64,000 nt of DNA, from assembly GCF_023008545.1 (NCBI RefSeq), contig NZ_CP095397.1, positions 2,294,001 through 2,358,000 of the forward strand. The letters are read 5' to 3'. This DNA comes from Natribaculum luteum (GTDB lineage: Archaea; Halobacteriota; Halobacteria; Halobacteriales; Natrialbaceae). This document shows positions 36,651 to 45,496 of the stretch, piece by piece. Numbering within the stretch: the stretch's first letter is position 1; each line of letters starts with the position of its first letter. Position numbers and translations under genes: made by a program. Below the pieces are notes generated by a model. It did not search any database. It saw nothing but the letters and a program-made list of their open reading frames with translations, and was not told the origin of the DNA.

Positions 36651-37759
36651 CGCCGATCACCTCGCTCGAGGTCGTCGGTCGGAGACGGCGATCCAGCGGG
36701 TTCGGCGTCGGTGTTCAGGACGGTACTCGACTCTCGTCCCGGTTCGAAGTGAACGCAGGAGGTCGTGTGATCCGACGCGTCCCCGACCCGGTGCATCTCC
36801 GGCTGGTCGCCGGTTCGACAGGCGTCGATCGCGTGCGGACAGCGATCCGCGAACCGGCAGCCGGGCGGCGGCGACCGGGGATCCGGGAGTTCGCCGGGGA
36901 TGCCACCGATCCCGCCTCGCCCTGGGAGACAGTCGAGGAGCGCCCGGGTGTAAGGGTGGGCCGGCGTTTCGAAGACGTCCACGACCGACCCCTTCTCCAT
37001 GATCTTTCCGGCGTACATCACGGCCACGCGATCGGCGATTTCGGCGACGACGCCGAGATCGTGCGTGATGAATAACATCCCCATGTCCCGTTGCTCCTGG
37101 AGCTCTGCGAGTAGCTTCAGAATCTGAGCCTGGATCGTGACGTCCAGCGCCGTCGTCGGCTCGTCGGCGATCAACAGGTCCGGTTCGCAGGCCAGCGCGA
37201 TCGCGATAAGCACCCGCTGTTGCATCCCGCCGGAGAACTCGTGTGGGTAATCGTCGAGTCGGGAACTCGCCTCGGGAATCCCGACCTGCGTGAGTAACTC
37301 GACGGCGCGCTCGCGGGCCTCGGATTTGGACACGTCGGCATGGAGTTGAAGCGCTTCGCGGATCTGCCAGCCGATCGTGTACACCGGGTTCAGCGCACCC
37401 TGTGGGTTCTGGAAGATGTGGCTCACCTCGCCACCCCGGACGTGACGTAGTTCTTCGTCCGACAGATCGGAGATCTCCCGCCCGTTGATCTCGATCGAGC
37501 CCTCGGGAATGTAGCCGGGCGGGGACTTGAACAGCCGCGTGATCGCTTCGCTGGTGACGGTCTTTCCCGATCCGCTTTCGCCGACGATCGCGACAGTTTC
37601 GCCGGGTTCGACGGTCAGCGAGATCCCGTCGACTGCCCGCACGTCCTCGCTGTCCGTCCTGAAGTACGTATGGAGGTTCGAGATCTTCAGGAGAGGCTTA
37701 TCGTCCCGTTTGGTCGATACGTGTCGAGCGTCGGTCGTGTCGTCGTCTCGTGTACTCAT
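36647..37759 (-). CDS. dppD: Dipeptide-type ABC transporter ATPase, DppD family
   Basis: This 370-residue ATPase. Walker [15 protein letters not shown]-loop [12 protein letters not shown], signature [15 protein letters not shown], Walker [14 protein letters not shown]-loop [11 protein letters not shown]. The C-terminal [15 protein letters not shown] cysteine region is present. ATG 37759 is chosen because it overlaps the DppC stop (ATGA) and the longer frame is Arg-rich. It has a polar tail with no known function. Confidence 0.94.
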   Translation of the reverse strand: MSTRDDDTTDARHVSTKRDDKPLLKISNLHTYFRTDSEDVRAVDGISLTVEPGETVAIVGESGSGKTVTSEAITRLFKSPPGYIPEGSIEINGREISDLSDEELRHVRGGEVSHIFQNPQGALNPVYTIGWQIREALQLHADVSKSEARERAVELLTQVGIPEASSRLDDYPHEFSGGMQQRVLIAIALACEPDLLIADEPTTALDVTIQAQILKLLAELQEQRDMGMLFITHDLGVVAEIADRVAVMYAGKIMEKGSVVDVFETPAHPYTRALLDCLPGRGGIGGIPGELPDPRSPPPGCRFADRCPHAIDACRTGDQPEMHRVGDASDHTTSCVHFEPGRESSTVLNTDAEPAGSPSPTDDLERGDRR

Positions 37760-38991
37760 TCTCCACTCCCTCCGTGTCTCGGGTCGAGCGCGTCCCGGAG
37801 CGCGTCGCCGAGGAAGTTGAACGCGAGGATGGTGAAAAACAGGAATCCGCCCGGGATCGTCGAGATCCACCACGCGGTGCGGAGTTGATCGCGACCGTCC
37901 GCGATCAGCCGCCCCCACGACGGAACCGTGGGATCCCCGAGTCCGAGGAACGCGATCGCGGCCTCAGCCAGGATGATCGACGGAATCGTCAGCGTTGCGG
38001 CGGTGATGAGGCTGTTCGAGATGTTCGGCAGGAGGTGCCGGCGAATCGTCCAGAGACTCGATGCACCAGCGTTCTTCGCGGCCTGCATGTACGGCTCCTC
38101 GCGGCGCTGGAGCGCTTCCGAGCGCATGATTCGGGCGGACGACCCCCACCCGAACAGGCCGAAGATGAGGATGAGCACGAACAGGCTGCCGCCGATCGTG
38201 TACGCGAGCAACAGGAACAGGAAGAACGTTGGGAACGTCATCTGGATATCGACGTAGCGCATCAGCACCTCGTCGACGAGGCCGCCGTAGTAGGCGGCCG
38301 TCAGGCCGACCGCCGCAGCGACGGCGATGCTCATCAGCGTCGCGATCAGGCCGACCTGCATGCTCACCTCCATCCCGTAGATGCTCGACAGCAGGATGTC
38401 CTCGCCCGAGGAGGTCGTCCCGAGTGGATGTTGCCAGCTTCCCTGACACATCGTCACGCCGTCTACCGTCGTCATCCCGCCGGCACAGTTGGTCCCGGCG
38501 TTGTACGCTTCGATCGATCCCCAGACCGGCGGCTGATTCTCCAGCCCCGGCGTCGGTCCGGGTTCCGGAAGCACACGAGGACCGATCACACCGACCGCGA
38601 AGACGACGATCAGGTACAGCGCGCTGACGACTGCCGCTTTGTTTTTCTTGAACTCCTTCCAGTAGTAGCGGGTCATCCGCGGATTCTCGTACAGCGGGAC
38701 GACGCCGTAATACAGGAGGACGAGCAGCGTAAACGACCACAGCCAGTCGACCGGCGAGACCGGTCCCAGCACCGGAAACGCCGCCTGCCCGGTTTCGGCG
38801 ACGAATCGAGAGTACAGATCGTACGCCACCCCGATCGACCACAGGCTCACGACGGCGAGCCAGGCGACCCGCTTTCTCGATCGCGCCACGCCGTCGGCGT
38901 CGATCTCGTCCCAGTCGACCTGCTCGAAGGTCACGTCCCCAGGTGCGGTACCGCCGTCCGTCTTCGTCCGCGTATCCGTATCCTCGTCCAT
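37756..38991 (-). CDS. dppC: Dipeptide-type ABC transporter permease, DppC family
   Basis: This 411-residue permease is longer than its counterpart at 31429 because it has an extra N-terminal TM pair (about 45-110) and a Cys-containing external loop (NAGTNCAGG, GVTMCQGSW; a possible disulfide). Core motif HPLGTTSSGEDILLSSIYGM. The EAA-type loop EEPYMQAAKNAGASSLWTIR is present. It overlaps its neighbours by 1 and 4 bases. Confidence 0.93.
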   Translation of the reverse strand: MDEDTDTRTKTDGGTAPGDVTFEQVDWDEIDADGVARSRKRVAWLAVVSLWSIGVAYDLYSRFVAETGQAAFPVLGPVSPVDWLWSFTLLVLLYYGVVPLYENPRMTRYYWKEFKKNKAAVVSALYLIVVFAVGVIGPRVLPEPGPTPGLENQPPVWGSIEAYNAGTNCAGGMTTVDGVTMCQGSWQHPLGTTSSGEDILLSSIYGMEVSMQVGLIATLMSIAVAAAVGLTAAYYGGLVDEVLMRYVDIQMTFPTFFLFLLLAYTIGGSLFVLILIFGLFGWGSSARIMRSEALQRREEPYMQAAKNAGASSLWTIRRHLLPNISNSLITAATLTIPSIILAEAAIAFLGLGDPTVPSWGRLIADGRDQLRTAWWISTIPGGFLFFTILAFNFLGDALRDALDPRHGGSGE

Positions 38992-40055
38992 TAGCGATCA
39001 CCGTAGTCGATCCGCGGGTCGAGTACCGCGTACATGATGTCCTCGATCAGGTTGCCGACGATCGCGACGAACGTCGGCAGGAGGATCGTTATCGCGACCA
39101 GGTCAGTGTCCTGCCTGATGATTGCCTGGAACGACGCCAGCCCGATGCCGGGTATCCCGAACACCACCTCGATCAGGTACGAGCCGAACAGGACCAGTCC
39201 GAGGATCCGCCCGACGAGGATCGTCATCAACGGAATCGACGCTGGCCGGAAGATGTGCTTGGCGACGATCGCCCGGCTGCTGACGCCTTTCGACTTCGCG
39301 GTCTTGACGAAGTCGGCGTCGACGTACTCGAGTGCTTCCGCGCGCGCGTAGCGCATGACCGAGGCGATCGCGCCCGTCATCAGCACGAACGTCGGCAGGA
39401 TGAGCTGTTTGAGGTTCGCCGGACTGAGGATGCCGACGTAGCGCTCGCCCTCGAAATCCTGGCGGAAGAACGCCGGATGGTCGGAGCCAGCGGTCTCGAG
39501 TAGGGTCCAGCTTCCGTCCGCCGCCTTCGGGAGTGCAGCGTTCCAGCCGATGTCGACCCAGCCGAGCCACGATCCGAAGACGACGAGCAACACGATCCCG
39601 AACCAGAAGTTCGGAATGCTGATCCCGAAGAAGGCCGCGAACGTCGCCGCGTAGTCTTTCTTCGTGTACTGGTTGACCGCCGAGTAGAGCCCGATCGCAG
39701 TCCCGATGATCGTCGACAGGACGATCGCGGGAACCCCGTACAGCAGCGAGTACGGGACGGTTTCACGGACGACGTCGACGACCGGCTGGTCGTACTCGTA
39801 GGACCAGCCCCAGTCACCCTGGAAGACGTTCGTCATGAAGTCGACGTATCGTTCGTGGAACGGTCGATCCAGGCCGAGCCGTTCCCTCTCTGCCTGGACG
39901 GCCGTTTCGACGTCCACGTCGTTTATTGCCGCCTGGAACTCCGCCTGCATGAGCTGCTGGTTCGGAACCTGGTCCATCAGCACGAACGTGATCGTGAGGA
40001 TGAGAAACGACGCGAATGCGGCCCAGAGCACCCGGCGAATGACATACCATTTCAT
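38991..40055 (-). CDS. dppB: Dipeptide-type ABC transporter permease, DppB family
   Basis: This 354-residue membrane protein. N terminus WYVIRRVLWAAFASFLILTI, then a long external segment. Six or so TM helices. EAA loop DFVKTAKSKGVSSRAIVAKH (about 260-279). Its TAA shares one base with the start of the DppC gene. It lies 47 bases after the SBP gene. Confidence 0.93.
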   Translation of the reverse strand: MKWYVIRRVLWAAFASFLILTITFVLMDQVPNQQLMQAEFQAAINDVDVETAVQAERERLGLDRPFHERYVDFMTNVFQGDWGWSYEYDQPVVDVVRETVPYSLLYGVPAIVLSTIIGTAIGLYSAVNQYTKKDYAATFAAFFGISIPNFWFGIVLLVVFGSWLGWVDIGWNAALPKAADGSWTLLETAGSDHPAFFRQDFEGERYVGILSPANLKQLILPTFVLMTGAIASVMRYARAEALEYVDADFVKTAKSKGVSSRAIVAKHIFRPASIPLMTILVGRILGLVLFGSYLIEVVFGIPGIGLASFQAIIRQDTDLVAITILLPTFVAIVGNLIEDIMYAVLDPRIDYGDR

Positions 40056-40102
40056 AGAGCGTGTATTGGAAAACTCCGTACTGTATTCGTAGTCCGCGCG
40101 GC

Positions 40103-42004
40103 TCAGACCTCTTCGAGCGTGAAGTTGTCGTTGTCGCGCAGGAGGTCACGCGCCGCGACGATGTCGTCTTCGGTGATGTCGATGCCGTAGACGTCGACCG
40201 CAGACTCGTCGTACCAGTCGGACCACGTCGGCTGGAAGGTGACCGCGGGGTCAGCCTGCCCGCGCCGGATGTCCTGGGTGATCGTCTCCTTGTCGACCAC
40301 GCGCGCGATGGCTTCCCGGCCGTCCCGCTCCCGAGTCAGGATGCTCCCGTTCGATCGCTGGTTGAAAAAGAGGAAGCTGATAAACGGGTCCTGCTGGTCT
40401 TCGACGCGGATCTCGTCGACGGCTTCCTGGAATTCCTGGACGTTCTCGCTCGGGAGTTCCATCCGGTCGGCCTCCGTGTTGCGGAACCGCTCGACGCGGG
40501 TCGACTGCTCGGCCTCGACGTCGAACTGGAACTGATCGAAGTAGGGCGCGTCCGCCCACGCGTCGTCCATGACCTGGACGTTGCTGTCGTCCGTGTGCTC
40601 GCGCATGTAGTAGTCGTCGTTGCGGACGGCTGTGAACGATCCCGTCTGTCCGGGCGTTCGATCTTCGAACGTGTACGCGCCGAGGTTGCCGGTCCAGGTG
40701 AACTCCTGTACCTCGTCGGACTGGCGAAGCGCCTCCGCGTCGGGCGCGTACTGCTCGTAGAGCGCTCGCGGGTAACAGTACTCGCTCCACAGGATCGGCC
40801 GGAGTGGGAACAGCGGGTCCGGTTCGACGAGTTCGATCTGGAACTCGAGTTCTCCGGTCTGTTCGACGTTCTCGACGTCCACCCACTCTTCAGGCTGGCC
40901 CGGCGGCAGATCCTCGTTCCACATGTCGGCCGCGTCGTCGGCCACGCCGTGGACGTTCTCGATCTGGAAGACCCAGTCTTCTGCGGTCATCTGGCCGTAC
41001 GGGTTGCCGTCCGCGTCGGTCCCAAACTCGAGGTTGTCCCGGAGGGTGCAGATCCACACCTCCCCGTCGCCGCTATCCTCGACGTCCATGAACAGCGGAA
41101 AGACCTCGTCGTTCGTGTCGACCGCGTAGGAGGTGTCGGAGATGAGGCCCGTCCTGTAACTCGAGTTGACGTCCTCCTGTTCGGGCAGGTACGCCTCGTT
41201 GAACTGATTGCCTGTCAGCCAGACGTAGTCGCCGCCGACAGTCTGGTCGTCGCGATATCGGTTGATCCAGTCGGGCGAGTAGCCGTAGAGGTTGAACTCG
41301 TCTGACGTGTTGATGCGCTCCTCGAACCCCCAGAATCGCAGCGACTCCGACATGAAGTTCGCCGGGAGTTCGTCGGTGAGCGCACCCATGATCTCGTTGA
41401 GGTACTCCTGCTGTTCCGCTTCCGTTTCGGCGTTCCGGAACTCCTCGTACAGACCCTTCATGTCGACTTCGGGAACGTAGCCGTAGGCGTTCGTCCCCGA
41501 GTCTTTCAGCCAGAACGTGTCGGTGTTCCCCGGGGTCCGCGGGTACGAGTTTGCGGCGATGCCATAGAGCATGTCCCAGTCGGAGACGGTCCGGGTTCGG
41601 TCCGGCGGACCAGCGTTGAACAGGCCCGGATTGTACTCGAAGTCCTCTGGATCCTCACCCGGCAGCGGTTCCGAACCGAAGTGGTCGCCGATGAGTTGCG
41701 TCTTGCCCTCGAGTTGCAGGTCGACGCCGATCTTCTCGAGGTCGCTCTGTATCTGGGACGCGATGTCCTGGTGGGTGTCGTCACCTTGATCGAAGAAAAT
41801 CGTCGGTGCGATCCGATCACCGTCCGGCCCGTACAGTTCGACTTCCGGAAGGTCCGCTGACGGATCGTTGTCGTCGTCCGGCTCGGATCCGAAACAGCCG
41901 GCGAGACCGGCGGCGGCACCGATACCGACCGTCTGGAGGACTCGTCGGCGGGAACTCGTCGCTTTCAGGTTCGCACGTTTGTCTCCCGTGAAACGGTTTG
42001 ACAT
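40103..42004 (-). CDS. Peptide-type ABC transporter substrate-binding lipoprotein, circularly permuted
   Basis: This 633-residue SBP_bac_5-family lipoprotein. Tat/lipobox SRRRVLQTVGIGAAAGLAGC with Cys37. The order is again permuted. Residues about 51-250 (VELYGPDGDRIAP, IASQIQSDLEKIGVDLQLEG, ADELPANF-like region, WGFEERI) match the canonical C-terminal part. Residues about 255-633 match the canonical N-terminal and middle parts (CTLRDNLEFGTDADG, MTAEDWVFQIENVHG, and the DGREAIARVVDKETITQDI segment before the end). The chain ends ARDLLRDNDNFTLEEV, which in a canonical protein would run into VELYGPDG. ATG 42004 is supported by the TATA box at 42031-42040. Confidence 0.9.
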   Translation of the reverse strand: MSNRFTGDKRANLKATSSRRRVLQTVGIGAAAGLAGCFGSEPDDDNDPSADLPEVELYGPDGDRIAPTIFFDQGDDTHQDIASQIQSDLEKIGVDLQLEGKTQLIGDHFGSEPLPGEDPEDFEYNPGLFNAGPPDRTRTVSDWDMLYGIAANSYPRTPGNTDTFWLKDSGTNAYGYVPEVDMKGLYEEFRNAETEAEQQEYLNEIMGALTDELPANFMSESLRFWGFEERINTSDEFNLYGYSPDWINRYRDDQTVGGDYVWLTGNQFNEAYLPEQEDVNSSYRTGLISDTSYAVDTNDEVFPLFMDVEDSGDGEVWICTLRDNLEFGTDADGNPYGQMTAEDWVFQIENVHGVADDAADMWNEDLPPGQPEEWVDVENVEQTGELEFQIELVEPDPLFPLRPILWSEYCYPRALYEQYAPDAEALRQSDEVQEFTWTGNLGAYTFEDRTPGQTGSFTAVRNDDYYMREHTDDSNVQVMDDAWADAPYFDQFQFDVEAEQSTRVERFRNTEADRMELPSENVQEFQEAVDEIRVEDQQDPFISFLFFNQRSNGSILTRERDGREAIARVVDKETITQDIRRGQADPAVTFQPTWSDWYDESAVDVYGIDITEDDIVAARDLLRDNDNFTLEEV

Positions 42005-42030
42005 GAAATACATTCTTTTATCATATACAC

Positions 42031-42040
42031 ATATATTTAC
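42031..42040 (-). promoter_or_regulatory. TATA box of the second Dpp operon
   Basis: Read on the minus strand, CCGGTAAATATATG has a BRE-like and TATA-like composition, with the TATA 27-36 bases before ATG 42004. This predicts a leaderless or very short-leader transcript. Confidence 0.5.
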
Positions 42041-42250
42041 CGGTAGACTATCCATAGAACCTAAATATTATCAGCAATACTATGGACTGGGAATTCGATA
42101 AGATGACCCGTCTCTGCCGTGTCACTGGACAATCGTCGAGCGTTCCTGGTCGGTGACCTCCGTTACTCGAGCCTCGCCCGGACGTCGACCCGCAGCGAAC
42201 CCCCAGTCTCCGACGAACTGCAATCATCCGGAGCCAGTGCTCGCAAATTT

Positions 42251-42338
42251 GTTCGCGCCAAAAGTATCGTGGGAGGTAGATTTTAACCACGCCGAGACGT
42301 GCTCACTTCGTTGCGCGCGTCTCGTCTGGTTAAAATCT
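42251..42338. repeat. tRNA 3'-end echo, distal copy, with hairpin
   Basis: Contains GTTCGCGCCAAAAGTAT and a degenerate copy of the tRNA acceptor/T-arm complement. It forms a perfect 12-bp stem (42278-42289 with 42327-42338) and an inner 7-bp stem CGAGACG/CGTCTCG (42293-42299 with 42318-42324). It lies 118 bp from the next copy. Confidence 0.65.
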
Positions 42339-42368
42339 GCTCGTCGTATTTTCGACGCTCACGAGTTT

Positions 42369-42444
42369 GTTCGCGCCAAAAGTATTGTGGGAGGTAGATT
42401 TGAACCACGGTCGCAGCGAAGCTGCTCCCTGATTCAAATCTACT
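42369..42444. repeat. tRNA 3'-end echo, proximal copy, with hairpin
   Basis: Repeats the sequence flanking the tRNA 3' end (GTTCGCGCC, then GGGAGGTAGATTTGAACC). A 15-bp stem with two mismatches pairs 42393-42407 with 42430-42444. The inner stem is GCAGC-GAA-GCTGC (42413-42425). It lies 104 bp from the matching sequence next to the real tRNA. Confidence 0.65.
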
Positions 42445-42455
42445 CCGTGCTATGG

Positions 42456-42483
42456 TTGGCGCTCACGAGTTTGTTCGCGCCAA
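42456..42483 (-). terminator. Inverted repeat just downstream of the initiator tRNA
   Basis: TTGGCGC (42456-42462) and GCGCCAA (42477-42483) form a 7-bp stem with a 14-base loop. It lies 4 bases past the tRNA 3' end on the minus strand and includes a TTTT run at its tRNA-proximal edge. It plausibly terminates transcription or marks 3' processing. Confidence 0.4.
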
Positions 42484-42487
42484 AACA

Positions 42488-42562
42488 TAGCGGGAGGTAG
42501 ATTTGAACTACCGATCTGCGGGTTATGAGCCCGCCGGAATCTCCTGGCTATCCCATCCCGCT
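42488..42562 (-). tRNA. Initiator tRNA-Met (anticodon CAT)
   Basis: The minus strand folds as a tRNA. The acceptor stem is AGCGGGA/TCCCGCT with discriminator A. The anticodon arm is GCGGG-CTCATAA-CCCGC, and the T arm contains the GTTCAAAT loop. The A1:U72 end pair and the three G:C pairs at the base of the anticodon stem are the archaeal initiator features. No intron is seen and CCA is not encoded. Confidence 0.92.
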
Positions 42563-42626
42563 ACTTCTTCGTAACCCGGTGTCGTAGTTAAGGGTTGTGA
42601 TTCGGACGCCGTGTGCGGGTTTCTAC

Positions 42627-43075
42627 CGCCCGCCTCGGTGGACCTGCCACGTGTAGAGGCTCTCACAAACGTAGTTCACGAAGAACCCGACTCCGATTCC
42701 GATCACGTTCGCCGTGACGTACCAGACGGCGAATCCGTAGACGAGCGCCGCCAGTACCGCCAGCGTGACCAGGAACCCGCCGAAGCGAACAACGTTCGAT
42801 CGCAGAAACCGGCGGGCCAGCGCTCGAGTTCCCGACTCGCCGAACGTCGCGAACGTCCACCGTTCGTTGATCGTGAAGATGACCGCGATCCCGAGTTCCC
42901 ACGAGATCGCTTTCGCGACCACCGGCCCGAGCGCCGTGAACTCGACCAGCGCGACGAGGACGAGATTGTCGACGATCGCGCCGACAGCGCCGACAGACGC
43001 GAACTGACCGAACCGCGACTTCGAGAACAGGACCGTCAGACGGCTCCGAATCACGTCGGCAAACGAGTCGCTCAT
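42627..43075 (-). CDS. GtrA-family membrane protein
   Basis: This 148-residue protein has four TM segments: FGQFASVGAVGAIVDNLVLV, then VVAKAISWELGIAVIFTINE with the family WTF motif, VVRFGGFLVTLAVLAALVYG, and VIGIGVGFFVNYVCESLYTW. GtrA proteins assist polyprenyl-linked sugar transfer or flipping for cell-surface glycans. ATG 43075 is the start of the conserved region. A longer start at ATG 43315 is possible, since CTTTTACTC lies 26 bases before it, but the extra 80 residues are Arg/Ser-rich. Confidence 0.88.
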
Positions 43076-43526
43076 CGTCGTCCTCGAGCGTTCCGTGGCC
43101 GGGTGGCCGGTTTCGGTCGGCGGTTCGATCGCGTCGGAAGCGAGCGCCGACCGCTCGAGCGTCGGTCGGCGTCGCAATCGAGCACTCCTCGGGGTCGTCG
43201 ACTCGACTCTGCCGTCAGAAAGCGACGCGACCCGTGATGGCAACGACAGCGCGGGTGACGACGGGCGACGGGTCGGGACGCTCCGATCACGACGTCGACG
43301 GTCCGAATCATCCATTTGGATTCGGCGTTCACGTCGAGTAAAAGCATTCGAAAGCGTGTCGGATATTTTTGGACCGAATCTGGTGCGATCGCTCGCGTGA
43401 GTGACGCTGCCGCGGGGATCAGGACACGACGACGGCGCGACGTGCGACCGCCGCTCGAACGGCAGTCGACGTGACAGCGCGGGCGAGATCACCACTCCCG
43501 GGAGACCTCGCGAAGAAGGGAACCGA
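43076..43526. other. 451-base gap upstream of the GtrA gene
   Basis: It holds the possible N-terminal extension of the GtrA protein (43076-43315) and its TATA-like box near 43341. The rest, to the end of the HAH_0734-family gene, shows no supported gene. Confidence 0.4.
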
Positions 43527-43793
43527 TCAGACGGCGATGTCGCCTCGTGGCTCGACGACGGTCACTTCCTCGGCAGTGACGTGGTCGACCTCGAGGAAAT
43601 GTGGCGTGTAGTTGCGCCTCTCGTAGTCTTCGATCTCGCTCTCGTCGCCGACGGTACACCAGAGCTGGACGCGATCGGGACCGTGCCACTCCCCGTTGCG
43701 GTTGATCCCGAAACAGGTCACCTCTCTACCGTCGTACTCGATGACGGCGCCTTTCCGAATGCCCGGGTCCCCGTGGATGATGAGCCGCTTCAT
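43527..43793 (-). CDS. HAH_0734-family small protein
   Basis: This 88-residue haloarchaeal protein: MKRLIIHGDPGIRKGAVIEY, then WHGPDRVQLWCTVGDE, YERRNYTPHFLEVDHVTAEE. It appears all-beta and is found near translation genes. ATG 43793 is preferred to the 244-residue open frame because that extension is Arg/Ala-rich with no family similarity. It is divergent from the L44e operon. Confidence 0.8.
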   Translation of the reverse strand: MKRLIIHGDPGIRKGAVIEYDGREVTCFGINRNGEWHGPDRVQLWCTVGDESEIEDYERRNYTPHFLEVDHVTAEEVTVVEPRGDIAV

Positions 43794-44024
43794 GACCGGC
43801 GGTTCGTGCGATGGGAAATTAAGCGCTTCGAAGGCTCGTTCGCTCGCTGCTGGTTGCGGTCGCCGAATTTGCCGCTCCACGTGCACGTGCCGCCCCGCGT
43901 CCACGTCGTCGTTTCGCTCGCGGCCGGCGTCGTCGCCCCTGCGGGCAATTCCCACGGTCAGACCGACGGCGAACCAAACGCGTTTTAAACGGGCGTGCCA
44001 TAACTCTCGGCAAGTGAGATAACT

Positions 44025-44306
44025 ATGCAGATGCCACGCCGGTTCAACACGTACTGCCCGCACTGCAACGAACATCAGGAACACGAAGTCGAGAAGGTCC
44101 GTACGGGCCGCTCGAGCGGCATGAAGTGGGACGCTCGCCGAACCCGCCGCAACAAGGCGGTCATCGGGAACGCCGGTCGCTTCTCGAAGGTGCCCGGTGG
44201 CGACAAGCCCACGAAGAAGACGGACCTCAAGTACCGCTGTGGCGAATGCGGCAAGGCCCACCTCCGCGAAGGGTGGCGCGCCGGTCGACTCGAGTTCCAG
44301 GAGTGA
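44025..44306 (+). CDS. rpl44e: 50S ribosomal protein L44e
   Basis: This 93-residue zinc ribosomal protein, near identical in pattern to the Haloarcula protein: [60 protein letters not shown]. The zinc-binding cysteines are CPHC and CGECG. It is the first gene of the conserved archaeal L44e-S27e-aIF2alpha-Nop10-PAC2 cluster. Confidence 0.97.
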   Translation: MQMPRRFNTYCPHCNEHQEHEVEKVRTGRSSGMKWDARRTRRNKAVIGNAGRFSKVPGGDKPTKKTDLKYRCGECGKAHLREGWRAGRLEFQE

Positions 44307-44311
44307 TCACG

Positions 44312-44485
44312 ATGGCAGGAAACTTCTACACCGTCCGCTGTAGTGACTGCGAGAACGAACAGATCGTCTTCGGCAAAGCCTCCACCGAGGTCGCCTGTGC
44401 CGTCTGCGGGACGACGCTGGCTCGCCCGACCGGTGGCAAAGCCGAGATCGACCACGAGATCGTCGAGACCGTCGAAGCACGATGA
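44312..44485 (+). CDS. rps27e: 30S ribosomal protein S27e
   Basis: This 57-residue zinc-ribbon protein: [20 protein letters not shown] and [20 protein letters not shown], with the two CxxC pairs. It starts 5 bases after L44e; its stop overlaps the ATG of aIF2-alpha. Confidence 0.96.
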   Translation: MAGNFYTVRCSDCENEQIVFGKASTEVACAVCGTTLARPTGGKAEIDHEIVETVEAR

Positions 44486-45282
44486 AGTACAGCGGCTGGC
44501 CCGACCCCGGCGAACTCGTCGTCGGCAAGATCGACGAGATCGAGGACTTCGGCGTCTTCGTCGATCTCGAGGAGTACGAGGACAAACGTGGCCTCATCCA
44601 CATCTCCGAGGTCGCAAGCGGGTGGATCAAGAACGTCCGCGACCACGTCCGCGAGGGCCAGATCGTCGTCTGCAAGGTACTCGACGTCGACGAGTCCTCC
44701 CAGCAGATCGACCTCTCGCTGAAAGACGTCAACGATCACCAGCGCTCCGACAAGATCCAGGAGTGGAAAAACGAACAGAAGGCCGACAACTGGATGGAAC
44801 TGGCCTTCGGCGAGGAGATCGAGGACGAACAGTACACCTCGATCGCGAACGAACTGCTCGCCGCACACGGAGGCCTCTACGACGGCTTCAAACAGGCCGC
44901 CATCCACGGCCAGGAGGCCCTCGAGAACACCGACCTCGCCGACGAGGAGGTCGACGCGATCGTCGAGACCGCCCGCGAGAACGTCTCGGTGCCGTACGTC
45001 AACGTCACCGGCTACGTCGACCTCGAGAACCCCTCCGAGAGCGGCGTCGATGGCGTTCGCAAGGCGCTCAAAGCGGCCGAGGGTAACGGCGACGTCCCCG
45101 AGGAAGTCGACCTCGAGGTGACGTACGTCGGTGCACCCGAGTACCGCATCAAAGTGCAGGCGCCGAACTACAAGACCGCCGAGAGTCAACTCGAGGCGAG
45201 CGCCCGACGTGCGGTCGCCGCGATCGAAGACCGCGGCGGCGAGGGCGAGTACCACCGCGAACAGCGAACCGACGACGAGTGA
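44482..45282 (+). CDS. Translation initiation factor aIF2 subunit alpha
   Basis: This 266-residue factor. The N-terminal S1 domain (about 1-85) has [40 protein letters not shown] and [20 protein letters not shown]. It is followed by a helical domain and a C-terminal alpha-beta domain that contacts aIF2-gamma. It binds initiator tRNA as part of the aIF2 trimer; an initiator tRNA gene lies 2 kb away. Confidence 0.97.
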   Translation: MKYSGWPDPGELVVGKIDEIEDFGVFVDLEEYEDKRGLIHISEVASGWIKNVRDHVREGQIVVCKVLDVDESSQQIDLSLKDVNDHQRSDKIQEWKNEQKADNWMELAFGEEIEDEQYTSIANELLAAHGGLYDGFKQAAIHGQEALENTDLADEEVDAIVETARENVSVPYVNVTGYVDLENPSESGVDGVRKALKAAEGNGDVPEEVDLEVTYVGAPEYRIKVQAPNYKTAESQLEASARRAVAAIEDRGGEGEYHREQRTDDE

Positions 45283-45310
45283 CGACGCCGACGACTCGAG
45301 GATAGAATCG

Positions 45311-45493
45311 ATGAAATCGGACATCAGGGTGTGTTCGGCGTGGCGCGAGGCCCACGACCGCCCGGTCTATACCCTTTCGTCGACCTGTCCGGAGTGTGGT
45401 GCCGACGCGGTAAACAGCGCCCCTGCGCCGTTCGACCCGACCGATCCGTACGGCGAGTACCGACGCGCTCTTAAGTGTCGCAATCGCGGGTAA
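45311..45493 (+). CDS. nop10: H/ACA RNP component Nop10
   Basis: This 60-residue protein: MKSDIRVCSAWREAHDRPVY, TLSSTCPECGADAVNSAPAP and FDPTDPYGEYRR. One zinc site. It forms the H/ACA pseudouridylation complex with Cbf5, Gar1 and L7Ae. ATG 45311 is chosen over the upstream frame from 45131, which is an antisense-like shadow of aIF2-alpha. Confidence 0.95.
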   Translation: MKSDIRVCSAWREAHDRPVYTLSSTCPECGADAVNSAPAPFDPTDPYGEYRRALKCRNRG

Positions 45494-45496
45494 GGT

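Noticed and set aside
42251-42562. Possible CRISPR array (three similar units)
   Set aside because: The units are derived from the tRNA 3' end, unequal in spacing (118 and 104 bp), with hairpin inserts instead of unique spacers, and no cas genes are present.
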